38,852 nucleotides of DNA from JAVXTH01 sp036641395 (GTDB lineage Bacteria; Bacillota_I; Bacilli_A; Erysipelotrichales; Erysipelotrichaceae). The first letter of the stretch is position 1. Each line of letters begins with the position of its first letter. Both the position numbers and the translations under genes were made by a program. The notes under the pieces are model-generated. The model did not search any database. It was not told the DNA's origin and was given only the letters and a program-made list of their open reading frames with translations. The DNA is taken from positions 1 through 38,852 of the forward strand of contig JAVWEY010000012.1 of NCBI GenBank assembly GCA_036641395.1, written 5' to 3'. Of the stretch, positions 32,194 through 38,852 are shown in pieces.

Positions 32194-32859
32194 TCACCTT
32201 CCACATATAACTTTTAATGCATCTTTTTGGTTCTCCATAGTTGAAACCAAAATTAGCGTATCTTGTGCATTAATCTGAGTATTTCCATCTGGAATAATCG
32301 AATGATCTTCACGTATAATACATGCGATATTACTCTCTTTTGGTAGATTGATATCTTTTAATTGTTGGTTAATAATTGGATAATTAGCCAATATCTTTAC
32401 TTCTACTATTTGAACATTACTTTGTGCAACCGAAGATAATTGTTTAAATTCTTTCATAAATGCTTGTTGTTCAATGTAGTTCGATATTACACTAATCGCA
32501 CATACAACTGAATCAATTCCCATCTGATAAAAGAAATCGGTTTTTTCTGGATCACTTACTAGTGCTACAGTTTTCTCTACATGAAATAACTTCTTACATA
32601 GTTCACATATTACTAAGTTATCATCATCTCTTTGGGTTAAAGCAATTGCCATGTAATTACTTCCCGCATTTGCATCTTCTAAAACAAAGGCTTTTGTCCC
32701 ATCTCCTTGAATTACGTTTAAGCCTTCTATTTCCGCAAGTCTTAAACAATTTTCATAATCATTATTAATTACGGTTACGTTATTCCCTTTACTAATTAAT
32801 GATTTAGATAGTGAAATAGCTTTTTGATATCCTCCAATTAAAATAATATTATTCTTCAT
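32194..32859 (-). CDS. TrkA family potassium uptake regulator (TrkA-N plus TrkA-C)
   Basis: 221 residues. The Rossmann RCK domain (about 1-125) opens with NNIILIGGYQKAISLSKSLI, where the usual G-x-G-x-x-G is degraded to GGYQKA, so nucleotide binding may be weak. NVIQGDGTKAFVLEDANA and MAIALTQRDDDNLVICELCK keep the family pattern. A TrkA-C domain (about 145-221; ILANYPIINQQLKDINLPKE) follows. Its ATG overlaps the stop of the next TrkA-N gene by four bases. It is probably half of a two-protein gating ring for TrkH. Confidence 0.88.
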   Translation of the reverse strand: MKNNIILIGGYQKAISLSKSLISKGNNVTVINNDYENCLRLAEIEGLNVIQGDGTKAFVLEDANAGSNYMAIALTQRDDDNLVICELCKKLFHVEKTVALVSDPEKTDFFYQMGIDSVVCAISVISNYIEQQAFMKEFKQLSSVAQSNVQIVEVKILANYPIINQQLKDINLPKESNIACIIREDHSIIPDGNTQINAQDTLILVSTMENQKDALKVICGR

Positions 32860-33299
32860 ACTAAAGCACCACCATTCAAAATATCATCAATTTTATGTGC
32901 AGATAATACAGCAGGACAAATAGTTTCAATTCCAAATTCTTTGTAGACACATTCTCTTTGTGGATCATATAATCTAGAAATTACATGTTTCGCATGAAAT
33001 ACATTCTTAGCAATCTGTGCTACCATTACATTTGTATTATCATTATTCGTAACACATACAACGCTTTCATAATCTTCAATATGAATCTCTTTTAAATATG
33101 CTAAATCTAAAGCATTCCCCTCAAGGGTTAACCCTCCAAATGAATCGGATAGTTTACGAAAAGATTTTCCATCTTTATCCATAATCGCAACATTATGATT
33201 CTGTTGTGATAATGAATTCGCAAGCGAAGCTCCCAGTCTTCCACACCCGATGATTAATACATTTAATTCTTTACTTTTATTTGTCATTTTAATATTCAT
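32856..33299 (-). CDS. TrkA-N domain protein (single RCK domain)
   Basis: 147 residues, only the N-terminal RCK/TrkA-N domain, with an intact dinucleotide motif NVLIIGCGRLGASLANSL, the acidic strand end AIMDKDGKSFRKL, and VVCVTNNDNTNVMVAQIAK. No TrkA-C follows; the C-terminus is a short helix (KIDDILNGGALV). Together with the next gene it looks like a split or paired TrkA in which this subunit keeps the nucleotide site. Start ATG with GAGGAG upstream; it overlaps the TPR gene stop by four bases (ATGA). Confidence 0.88.
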   Translation of the reverse strand: MNIKMTNKSKELNVLIIGCGRLGASLANSLSQQNHNVAIMDKDGKSFRKLSDSFGGLTLEGNALDLAYLKEIHIEDYESVVCVTNNDNTNVMVAQIAKNVFHAKHVISRLYDPQRECVYKEFGIETICPAVLSAHKIDDILNGGALV

Positions 33300-33709
33300 A
33301 ATCTCTCTCCTCGTTTAATCATATGACCAATACCTTTTTCATCATATTCCATTTTATATTTATTTTTTTTGTAATCCAATTGGGGACAATCGCTTGTCGA
33401 ATAAGCAACCAGTTCCTTTTTATTTAATCCTACCATTCTCTCCATATTCCATCGAGCCGGTAGATACGTTGGATCTAATACATAAGCAGCACGATAATGT
33501 GCCATTGCCATTTGTTTATCCCCACTCTTTTCCATAATAATTCCCATAAGATTGTGAGGTAGTGCACTATGAGGATTCAACATCATTGCTTTTACAACTT
33601 GCCCATAGAGTGCTTCCTTACTAAATTTATGTTGCTTTACACTTTCACATAAGGAAAGCAGCTCATTACTTTCTTGCATCATATTCTCGTCTTCTTTCTT
33701 TGCAAACAC
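33296..33709 (-). CDS. Tetratricopeptide-repeat-like protein in the potassium uptake operon
   Basis: 137 residues. The middle resembles TPR helices: HSALPHNLMGIIMEKSGDKQ, then MAMAHYRAAYVLDPTYLPAR. There is no signal peptide and the C-terminus is basic. It is the first gene of the TPR-trkA-trkA-trkH run and overlaps the TrkA-N gene by four bases. A scaffold or partner role is inferred from position only. The start is uncertain: GTG at 33709 has AGAGGA 11 bases upstream, and ATG at 33682 or 33679 is also possible. Confidence 0.72.
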   Translation of the reverse strand: MFAKKEDENMMQESNELLSLCESVKQHKFSKEALYGQVVKAMMLNPHSALPHNLMGIIMEKSGDKQMAMAHYRAAYVLDPTYLPARWNMERMVGLNKKELVAYSTSDCPQLDYKKNKYKMEYDEKGIGHMIKRGERL

Positions 33710-33736
33710 ATTCTAGCAAATCCTCTGTGAGTGTGA

Positions 33737-33764
33737 TGTGATAACAATGAGCAAGTTGTGATAA
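33737..33764. promoter_or_regulatory. Direct repeat TGTGATAA, two copies 20 bases apart, upstream of the TPR-trk operon
   Basis: TGTGATAA at 33737-33744 and at 33757-33764, same face of the helix at two turns. The spacing and direct orientation suit an OmpR-type response regulator such as the KdpE encoded right beside it. No clear -35/-10 pair is seen, so this is a candidate operator only. Confidence 0.4.
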
Positions 33765-33774
33765 TTGTGTGAGT

Positions 33775-33806
33775 AAAAAAAAACTATCTCATTTAAGAAA
33801 TAGTTT
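33775..33806 (-). terminator. Terminator of the kdpDE operon
   Basis: On the minus strand AAACTAT (33800-33806) pairs with ATAGTTT (33781-33787), followed by a T-rich tract. The kdpE stop codon overlaps the stem base. Confidence 0.8.
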
Positions 33807-34503
33807 ACTCATCGACTAAACGATAGCCAACGCCAATTTCGGTTAAGATATAGCGAGGTTTTGCCGGTACTTTTTCAATCTTTCGTCGCATGGAAGCCAT
33901 TAATGCGCGAAGTGCTTGGGTATCACTCCCATAATTTGCTCCCCATAGTTCTTTTAAAATACTGCCAGTTGTCATAACTTTCCCAGCATTTTTCCCAAGT
34001 AATGCAAGTAAATTGTATTCCATCGGCGTCATATGTAATTCTAAACCATCTAAATAAACAAGATGCTTTGTATAGTCAATTTTGAGTGTCCCCACTTGAA
34101 AGATCATAAGTGTATGTTCACTTCCTTGTTTATAAAGATGCCGAATTGCAACACGAATTCTTGCTAATAATTCCACCGCTGAAAAAGGTTTAGTAAGATA
34201 ATCATCTGCCCCCATATCAAGTGCTGCGACTTTTTCTTTATCTTGGTCACGAGCTGAAACAACAATAATCGGCATCTGTGAGAATTCTCTTACTTCTTTT
34301 AAGATATCCATGCCATCAATATCAGGTAAGCCTAAATCTAACAACATTAAATCAATTGATTCACTTATTAATAAGCGTTTTGCACTCGCTCCATCATTTG
34401 CGCTAAAACAGCGAAAGCCTTCACTATCAAGTGAATAATTAATAAACTTACGAATTTGTGGATCATCTTCAACAATTAATATTTTTTCATTATAATTACT
34501 CAT
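33805..34503 (-). CDS. kdpE: KdpE-like OmpR-family response regulator
   Basis: 232 residues. The receiver domain has the acidic pair in VEDDPQ, phospho-acceptor D56 (LMLLDLGLPD) and Lys in YLTKPFSA. The C-terminal OmpR winged helix has LDGLELHMTPMEYNLLALLG and IEKVPAKPRYILTEIGVGYR. Best type is KdpE. The start ATG overlaps the kinase stop by eight bases. No KdpFABC pump is in the window; the adjacent TrkAH genes are the likely targets, with a candidate direct-repeat operator upstream of them. Confidence 0.9.
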   Translation of the reverse strand: MSNYNEKILIVEDDPQIRKFINYSLDSEGFRCFSANDGASAKRLLISESIDLMLLDLGLPDIDGMDILKEVREFSQMPIIVVSARDQDKEKVAALDMGADDYLTKPFSAVELLARIRVAIRHLYKQGSEHTLMIFQVGTLKIDYTKHLVYLDGLELHMTPMEYNLLALLGKNAGKVMTTGSILKELWGANYGSDTQALRALMASMRRKIEKVPAKPRYILTEIGVGYRLVDE

Positions 34504-36010
34504 CTTTTGCCTCCTCTAATGGCAAAGTAAACATAAATTCTGCCCCTTGACCATCTGCAACATTGTATGCTTTTATATCACCACCATGTACCTTTACAAT
34601 CGCGGAACATATCGTTAAACCTAACCCCATTCCATGTTGCGCATCAGCGTGTTTCGTTGAAGTGGAATAAAACATTTCAAATATCTTAGGAAAATCCTCT
34701 TCGCTGATTCCTGTACCATGATCTTTTACGACCGTTTTCGCATACTTTCCCTCTTTACTTAATGTAATTGAAATAGGAGTATTGTTTGGTGAGTGTTTAA
34801 TCGCATTATCTAATAAGTTAATAATAACTTGTTCGATTAACTTCGCATCAACTTTAACTAAAAGTAATGCTTCAGGAGTATGAACATTGATTTCATATTT
34901 TGGGGAACTTTGAGATACATGATATACCGCACTTCCAATAATTTCTTCTAATACTTCACTTTCCTGATGAAGCGGTACTTTACCACTTTGAAGACGGGTT
35001 AAACTTAGAATGTTCTCAACAAGCGAATGGAGCCAATTTGCTTCTTGATGAATATCACTAGCTAAATCATAACGAGGATCACTTTTTTTACTCATGTCCA
35101 TCATCATTTCTGAAGTACCAATAATCGCAGATAATGGCGTTCTTAAATCATGGGATATCGCTCTTAATAAATTAGAGCGATAACGTTCTTGTTCCACTTC
35201 TTCATGAACTGCAATCTTTTCCTGAGATAAATTAAAGCGGTCCATGGCTAGCGCCGTACTTTCATTCATCGCTTGCATTAGATGAAGACGAGAAGGTGTT
35301 AATTGTTCTCCCACTTCACTTTTAATTCTTAAAATTCCTAATAATACTTCTTGACCATAGATTGGCCAATCAAAATATTCACTACCAATTCGATTTCGAT
35401 TACCACGAAATTCAAATTCTTTCATTAATTCTTTACCATTGACTTTTTCACCAAGAATTTGAGAACCATCTAATTTTTGAATAAGAAACTGATTCATTTT
35501 TTGATGATTATCAAAACATAAACATTCTACTTCACAATTCATCACATTACTAATTTCTTCAATTGCTGTTGATACGATATCATCAATATTCAATGCTTCA
35601 CTTAAACGATTCGTTAATCGATAAAGAGCACTTGCTTCCTTTTCTTTATGTTGTGCTTCAATTTCATTCTGTTTTGCACTTGAAGTTAATGCACTGGTAA
35701 TTAAAGCAGTAATTGTCATAACGATAAAGGTAATAAAATAATAAGGATCTTTAACGGATAAACTATAGAAAGGTGCAGTAAAGAAATAATTATAAGATAA
35801 TGTCGCAAGAATTGAAGCTAAGATACCAAAGATAAAGCCTGAACTGTAACGGGCTGTTAGAAAAACCGCAAATATATAAATAATTACAATATTGGCTTCA
35901 GGTATACCATTATCACGAAAGAATAAACCTATCATTGATGATATTGTAAGCAATGCAGACATTAAGATAAAAGAATAAATCATATTCTTAATAATTTTTT
36001 TATATGCCAT
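34496..36010 (-). CDS. kdpD: KdpD-like sensor histidine kinase lacking the N-terminal KdpD/UspA part
   Basis: 504 residues from the ATG at 36010 (GGAGG five bases upstream; a GTG four codons earlier overlaps that site). Domains: four membrane helices of the DUF4118 type (about 10-110), a GAF-like region (about 140-255), a HisKA domain with phospho-accepting His287 in AISHDLRTPLSAI, and an ATPase domain with NLLDNAIKHSPNN, VKDHGTGIS and GMGLGLTICSAI. Full KdpD has about 900 residues with an N-terminal KdpD/Usp-like cytoplasmic part; that part is missing from the start, as in many Bacillota forms. It senses potassium or osmotic status and pairs with KdpE. Confidence 0.88.
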   Translation of the reverse strand: MAYKKIIKNMIYSFILMSALLTISSMIGLFFRDNGIPEANIVIIYIFAVFLTARYSSGFIFGILASILATLSYNYFFTAPFYSLSVKDPYYFITFIVMTITALITSALTSSAKQNEIEAQHKEKEASALYRLTNRLSEALNIDDIVSTAIEEISNVMNCEVECLCFDNHQKMNQFLIQKLDGSQILGEKVNGKELMKEFEFRGNRNRIGSEYFDWPIYGQEVLLGILRIKSEVGEQLTPSRLHLMQAMNESTALAMDRFNLSQEKIAVHEEVEQERYRSNLLRAISHDLRTPLSAIIGTSEMMMDMSKKSDPRYDLASDIHQEANWLHSLVENILSLTRLQSGKVPLHQESEVLEEIIGSAVYHVSQSSPKYEINVHTPEALLLVKVDAKLIEQVIINLLDNAIKHSPNNTPISITLSKEGKYAKTVVKDHGTGISEEDFPKIFEMFYSTSTKHADAQHGMGLGLTICSAIVKVHGGDIKAYNVADGQGAEFMFTLPLEEAKDE

Positions 36011-36039
36011 AATATCCTCCACAAGAATAAATTTTCTTT

Positions 36040-36045
36040 ATTATA
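36040..36045 (-). promoter_or_regulatory. -10 element of kdpDE
   Basis: TATAAT on the minus strand, about 15 bases before the GGAGG of kdpD. The -35 is weak. Confidence 0.4.
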
Positions 36046-36084
36046 CTCCGATTTTAATGAGTTGCGTGTTTTTTTTATTATTTA

Positions 36085-36093
36085 TGCTATAAT
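36085..36093 (+). promoter_or_regulatory. Extended -10 promoter of the 57-aa protein
   Basis: TGCTATAAT, the same extended -10 as serC, 24 bases upstream of AAGGAG (36117-36122). TTGCGT lies 20 bases upstream as a poor -35. Confidence 0.55.
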
Positions 36094-36125
36094 AAAAGAA
36101 AGAAACGAAGCATTTAAGGAGTATT

Positions 36126-36299
36126 ATGAAAAATTTATCTCATAAACAAATTATTTTAATTTTTTTACTTATCATTACAGCCGGATTTTGCGCTTTTACT
36201 CTAAATTCAACAAATGTAATCTTATCGATTATCTCCTGTATCCTATTGATTGTGCTTGCGATATGGTTAAGTGAATCCTTAAAGAAAACATCAGATTAG
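36126..36299 (+). CDS. 57-aa two-helix membrane protein
   Basis: A short basic head (MKNLSHKQ) is followed by two hydrophobic segments, IILIFLLIITAGFCAFTL and VILSIISCILLIVLAIWL, joined by a polar NSTN turn, then a charged tail (SESLKKTSD). AAGGAG lies three bases before the ATG (short but usable), an extended -10 lies upstream, and the stop codon opens a terminator stem. All signs point to a real gene. It is divergent from kdpDE and convergent with the GGGtGRT gene. Function unknown. Confidence 0.72.
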   Translation: MKNLSHKQIILIFLLIITAGFCAFTLNSTNVILSIISCILLIVLAIWLSESLKKTSD

Positions 36300-36322
36300 G
36301 AACATAATTGTTCCTTTTTTTT
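36298..36322 (+). terminator. Terminator of the 57-aa protein gene
   Basis: AGGAACA-TAAT-TGTTCCT followed by seven T; the stop TAG overlaps the first base pairs. Confidence 0.85.
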
Positions 36323-36324
36323 CA

Positions 36325-36351
36325 CAAAAAAAGGAGTTACGAATAACTCCT
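36325..36351 (-). terminator. Terminator of the GGGtGRT gene, TTCG tetraloop
   Basis: On the minus strand AGGAGTTA-TTCG-TAACTCCT followed by a T tract. An 8-bp perfect stem with a UUCG-type loop makes it very stable. Confidence 0.9.
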
Positions 36352-36363
36352 AATTTAAGATTA

Positions 36364-37362
36364 TTATTTTAAAGCTTCAGAGATTGCTACTGCAACTGCA
36401 ACACTGGCACCAACCATTGGGTTATTACCCATACCGATTAATCCCATCATTTCTACGTGAGCAGGAACAGATGAAGATCCAGCGAATTGTGCATCAGAAT
36501 GCATTCTTCCCATTGTGTCTGTCATACCATAAGAAGCAGGTCCAGCGCCCATATTATCTGGGTGAAGAGTACGTCCCGTACCACCACCTGATGCTACTGA
36601 GAAATATTTCTTACCTTGTTCAATACACTCTTTTTTATAAGTACCAGCTACTGGATGTTGGAAACGAGTTGGATTTGTTGAGTTACCAGTAATGGAAACA
36701 TCAACACCTTCTGCGTGCATGATTGCAACACCTTCACGTACATCATCACAACCATAACAGTTAACTTTAGCACGTTCACCATCTGAGTAAGGAGTTTTAG
36801 ATAGAACAGCTAATTCACTTGTAAAGTAATCAAATTTAGTTTCAACATAAGTAAAGCCATTGATTCTAGATATAATCTTAGCAGCATCTTTACCTAAACC
36901 ATTTAAAATAACTCTTAAAGGTTCGATACGTGCTTTATTCGCATTACGAGCAATACCAATTGCTCCCTCAGCAGCAGCAAATGATTCATGTCCAGCTAAG
37001 AATGCGAAGCATTTAGTATTTTCAGATAATAACATAGCAGCTAAATTACCATGACCTAAACCAACTTTACGATCATCTGCTACACTACCAGGAATACAGA
37101 AAGCTTGTAAGCCTTCTCCAAGTGTTTTCGCAACATCATAAGCTGTTTTATCACCTTTTTTAATTGCCATTGCAGCACCTACTGTGTAAGCCCAACAAGC
37201 GTTATCAAAACAGATTGGTTGAATATCTCTTACGATTTTTGCTACATCAACGCCAAGATCATCACAAATTTTCTTTGCTTCTTCAACAGAAGAGATACCA
37301 TGAGCGTTTAAAACTTTGTTGATTACATCAATACGTCTTTCATAACTTTCAAATAATGCCAT
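36364..37362 (-). CDS. GGGtGRT protein (family of unknown function)
   Basis: 332 residues. The eponymous motif is SGGGTGRTLHPDNMG, with GGGTGRT at residues 259-265. It is cysteine-rich, with C33, C51, C56, C89, C118, the pair C202/C205 (NCYGC) and C246, which suggests metal or cluster contact. Alanine/glycine-rich stretches near both ends (SYGMTDTMGRMHSDA; GASVAVAVAISEAL) fit a compact cytoplasmic protein. It is regularly found next to a NifU-like scaffold gene, as here (12-base gap). The function is not known to me; a role in iron-sulphur or thiol chemistry is inference from this pairing. Confidence 0.92.
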   Translation of the reverse strand: MALFESYERRIDVINKVLNAHGISSVEEAKKICDDLGVDVAKIVRDIQPICFDNACWAYTVGAAMAIKKGDKTAYDVAKTLGEGLQAFCIPGSVADDRKVGLGHGNLAAMLLSENTKCFAFLAGHESFAAAEGAIGIARNANKARIEPLRVILNGLGKDAAKIISRINGFTYVETKFDYFTSELAVLSKTPYSDGERAKVNCYGCDDVREGVAIMHAEGVDVSITGNSTNPTRFQHPVAGTYKKECIEQGKKYFSVASGGGTGRTLHPDNMGAGPASYGMTDTMGRMHSDAQFAGSSSVPAHVEMMGLIGMGNNPMVGASVAVAVAISEALK

Positions 37363-37374
37363 GATTTCTTCCTC

Positions 37375-38067
37375 CTATTCTTGTCTTGGGTCAATATATT
37401 TCGCAGCATCTGCGAAACGACCGTAACTGCCTTTAGCGGCTTCTAGTGCATCTTTAGCGTCCGTACCTTTTTTGATAGCGTCCATAAATTTGCCCATATT
37501 TACATATTCATAACCGATGATTTCATCGTTTTTATCTAATCCTAATTTCATAATGTAACCTTCAGCAAGTTCAAGGTAACGAGGTCCTTTTAATTTAGTT
37601 GAATAACAAGTACCAACTTGAGAACGAGTTCCTTTACCTAAATCTTCAAGGCCAGCACCGACTGGTAATCCACCTTCTGAGAATGCGGATTGTGTACGAC
37701 CATAAGCAATTTGTAAGAATAATTCACGCATTGCTGTATTGATGGCATCACATACTAAGTCTGTGTTCAAAGCCTCCAATAATGTCTTTCCAACGATTGC
37801 CTCTGATGCCATTGCTGCTGAGTGAGTCATACCAGAACAACCTAATGTTTCGATCAATGCCTCCTCAATAATTCCTTCTTTAACGTTTAATGTTAATTTA
37901 CAAGCACCTTGTTGGGGAGCACACCAACCAATACCGTGCGTTAAACCACTAATATCTTTGATTTCCCTAGAGTTAACCCATTTACCTTCTTCAGGAATAG
38001 GTGCACAACCGTGGCTAGCGCCTGCGGCAACTGTACACATGTTTTCTACTTCTTTTGAATATATCAT
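37375..38067 (-). CDS. NifU-like iron-sulphur cluster scaffold homologue
   Basis: 230 residues. A NifU/IscU-type N-domain is visible: NVKEGIIEEALIETLGCSGM, followed by HSAAMASEAIVGKTLLEAL, resembling the scaffold region around its first cysteine. Cysteines lie at 11, 21, 49, 56, 77, 106 and 154. The later part (GLPVGAGLEDLGKGTRSQVG) is specific to the group that partners GGGtGRT proteins. The start ATG has AAAGGAG 11 bases upstream; an internal Met10 is a less likely alternative. A strong promoter about 170 bases upstream gives a long leader. The substrate or recipient protein is unknown. Confidence 0.85.
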   Translation of the reverse strand: MIYSKEVENMCTVAAGASHGCAPIPEEGKWVNSREIKDISGLTHGIGWCAPQQGACKLTLNVKEGIIEEALIETLGCSGMTHSAAMASEAIVGKTLLEALNTDLVCDAINTAMRELFLQIAYGRTQSAFSEGGLPVGAGLEDLGKGTRSQVGTCYSTKLKGPRYLELAEGYIMKLGLDKNDEIIGYEYVNMGKFMDAIKKGTDAKDALEAAKGSYGRFADAAKYIDPRQE

Positions 38068-38240
38068 GTCTGTTCAATCTCCTTTCTCATCCTTCTACTG
38101 ATGACAACTATATGCTAATCTCTTACTAGAGTGATAGCCGAACATAAAAAAATCCATGCCTTTTATGACTGATTTTAATAAATCATTTTATTCTATATTT
38201 ATCTAAAAAGATGATGAGAATGCTTTCTATTCTCTTATTA

Positions 38241-38269
38241 ATGATAGTCTTTTTTAAATTCTATGTCAA
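38241..38269 (-). promoter_or_regulatory. Strong promoter of the NifU-like/GGGtGRT operon
   Basis: Minus strand TTGACA (38264-38269), exact 17-base spacer, TATCAT (38241-38246). It is one of the two best promoters in the window. Confidence 0.75.
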
Positions 38270-38362
38270 TATAAAACACACCTAGTTATGCCCTATTGTG
38301 CACATTTTCACATATAATTTTATCTTTACAAAATGAAACCGCTACCTTTTATATAATCCACT

Positions 38363-38399
38363 AAAAAAGTATCTTACATATTGAATGAAAGATACTTTA
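38363..38399 (-). terminator. Terminator of the 4Fe-4S protein gene
   Basis: On the minus strand AAGTATCTT (38389-38397) pairs with AAGATACTT (38367-38375), 13-base loop, followed by a T tract. Confidence 0.82.
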
Positions 38400-38407
38400 T
38401 TTATCAG

Positions 38408-38852
38408 TTAACCATTATTATCTAATAAAACTAATAAGCGTTTTACCACATCCACCGGGAAATCACTTGCGATTGGATGATCGATTAAAGACTGTAAGAA
38501 TTCATGAGTATTATTACTTTGTGGTAACATATAACCTGCTTCACGAATAATATCTTCACCCATTAAATGATTTGATTTTGCGATGCCTTCCATTAATTGT
38601 GCTAATACTTTATTATCGGTTGTTTCTTTAATTTGTAATGCAATCTTTTCTTGTTTTACTTTACTTAAAGAAAAAGCCTTCATAGCAGATACAACTCTTT
38701 CATCATGAACTTGTTGCGCTGCATATTTCTCTGGTACCATTGAAATTGCTTTTGAAGGACAGGCAGCAGCACATAAGCCACAACCAATACATTTATCCAC
38801 ATCAATAATGCTATTCTCGGTGTCAGCAGCACCCGTAGGACAAACATAAAGA
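38408..38852 (-). CDS. 4Fe-4S dicluster protein, C-terminal part (cut by window edge)
   Basis: The frame is open to the window edge. Upstream of the first internal GTG (38800) it reads YVCPTGAADTENSIIDVDKC, in which CPTGA is the end of a first 4Fe-4S motif; that GTG is therefore not the start. The second cluster motif is CIGCGLCAAACPSKAI. About 110 helical residues follow with no known fold that I can name (KVKQEKIALQIKETTDNKVL; MLPQSNNTHEFLQSLIDHPI). It is probably an electron-transfer subunit or domain of a larger oxidoreductase; the N-terminus is outside the window. A terminator follows the stop, so it is a separate transcript from the NifU-like gene. Confidence 0.8.
   Translation of the reverse strand, partial: LYVCPTGAADTENSIIDVDKCIGCGLCAAACPSKAISMVPEKYAAQQVHDERVVSAMKAFSLSKVKQEKIALQIKETTDNKVLAQLMEGIAKSNHLMGEDIIREAGYMLPQSNNTHEFLQSLIDHPIASDFPVDVVKRLLVLLDNNG

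Larger units (their letters stand above)
38068..38407. other. Intergenic region: long structured leader of the NifU-like operon
   Basis: 340 bases. On the minus strand the promoter at 38241-38269 starts a leader of about 167 bases. It holds a hairpin at its very 5' end (GAGAAT/ATTCTC, 38216-38234), a second hairpin (TGATTT/AAATCA, 38170-38185) and a possible 20-codon upstream frame (38095-38157; MDFFMFGYHSSKRLAYSCHQ). I recognise no known riboswitch or T-box core. The right part holds the terminator of the 4Fe-4S gene. Confidence 0.5.

Noticed and set aside
34496..36010. KdpD as a truncated pseudogene
   Set aside because: The SD, start, membrane, HisKA and ATPase parts are all intact; the short form without the KdpD/Usp part is common in Bacillota.
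38408..38800. GTG at 38800 as the start of the 4Fe-4S protein
   Set aside because: The frame continues upstream with CPTGA, the end of a first cluster motif, to the window edge, so the gene is partial.
1..38852. CRISPR array, prophage or defence island
   Set aside because: No regularly spaced repeats, no cas, integrase, capsid or restriction genes; the lone holin-like gene and the ISL3 tail are not enough.

Overview
The window reads as ordinary chromosome of a low-GC, Gram-positive Bacillota. AT-rich codon use, AGGAGG/GAGGTG ribosome sites, TATAAT-type promoters and compact gene packing all fit. So do the gatCAB amidotransferase, NAD-dependent ligase, two LCP wall-assembly proteins and the GGGtGRT protein. 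An Erysipelotrichales-like member is my best guess; it is inferred from protein flavour, not proven. There is no CRISPR array, no rRNA and no prophage cluster. The only mobile DNA is the tail of an ISL3-type transposase at the left edge, next to a short decayed coding remnant.

Layout. (1) 1-582: ISL3 transposase C-terminus and a remnant. (2) 583-11619, minus strand: a housekeeping run pcrA-ligA-camS-gatC-gatA-gatB, then a membrane-anchored orphan, rlmD and a DUF1648 protein. The order resembles the Bacillus pcrA-ligA-yerH-gatCAB-yefA region. (3) 11789-15257, plus strand: two paralogous LCP proteins, each with what looks like a small solute-binding-protein lobe between the membrane segments and the LCP domain. 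(4) 15304-18360, minus: an orphan 402-aa protein, a lipoprotein and an AlaX-like editing protein. (5) 18492-20032, plus: a SAM methyltransferase translationally coupled to a Vat/CatB-like acetyltransferase. (6) 20038-24262, minus: patatin, cardiolipin synthase, an M28-like membrane protein and a PHP phosphatase. (7) 24548-26790, plus: serC-serA. (8) 26837-29987, minus: a YtrA-type GntR/ABC operon, then azlC-azlD with a 35-aa membrane microprotein. (9) tRNA-Thr(CGT) on plus. (10) 30347-36010, minus: a lone holin-like protein, TrkH with two TrkA-type proteins and a TPR protein, and KdpE/KdpD. (11) 36126-36299, plus: a 57-aa membrane protein. (12) 36364-38852, minus: the GGGtGRT protein with its NifU-like partner, and the C-terminus of a 4Fe-4S protein.

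How the genes work together: region 2 combines DNA repair and ligation with Gln-tRNA(Gln)/Asn-tRNA(Asn) formation. Region 3 should attach glycopolymers to peptidoglycan. Region 7 makes serine from 3-phosphoglycerate, apart from the final phosphatase. Region 10 is a potassium uptake module in which a shortened KdpD/KdpE pair sits beside TrkAH rather than a KdpFABC pump. Region 12 is an iron-sulphur or cysteine-rich pair of unknown purpose with a strong promoter and a long leader.

Two transcription habits recur. Several genes have TATAAT only 6-12 bases upstream of the Shine-Dalgarno sequence, which implies almost no 5' leader. Stop codons are often built into the stem or loop of the terminator hairpin. 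I found no clear-cut new defence or mobile system. The most notable candidates are the LCP/binding-protein fusions, the NifU-like/GGGtGRT pair and the two microproteins.
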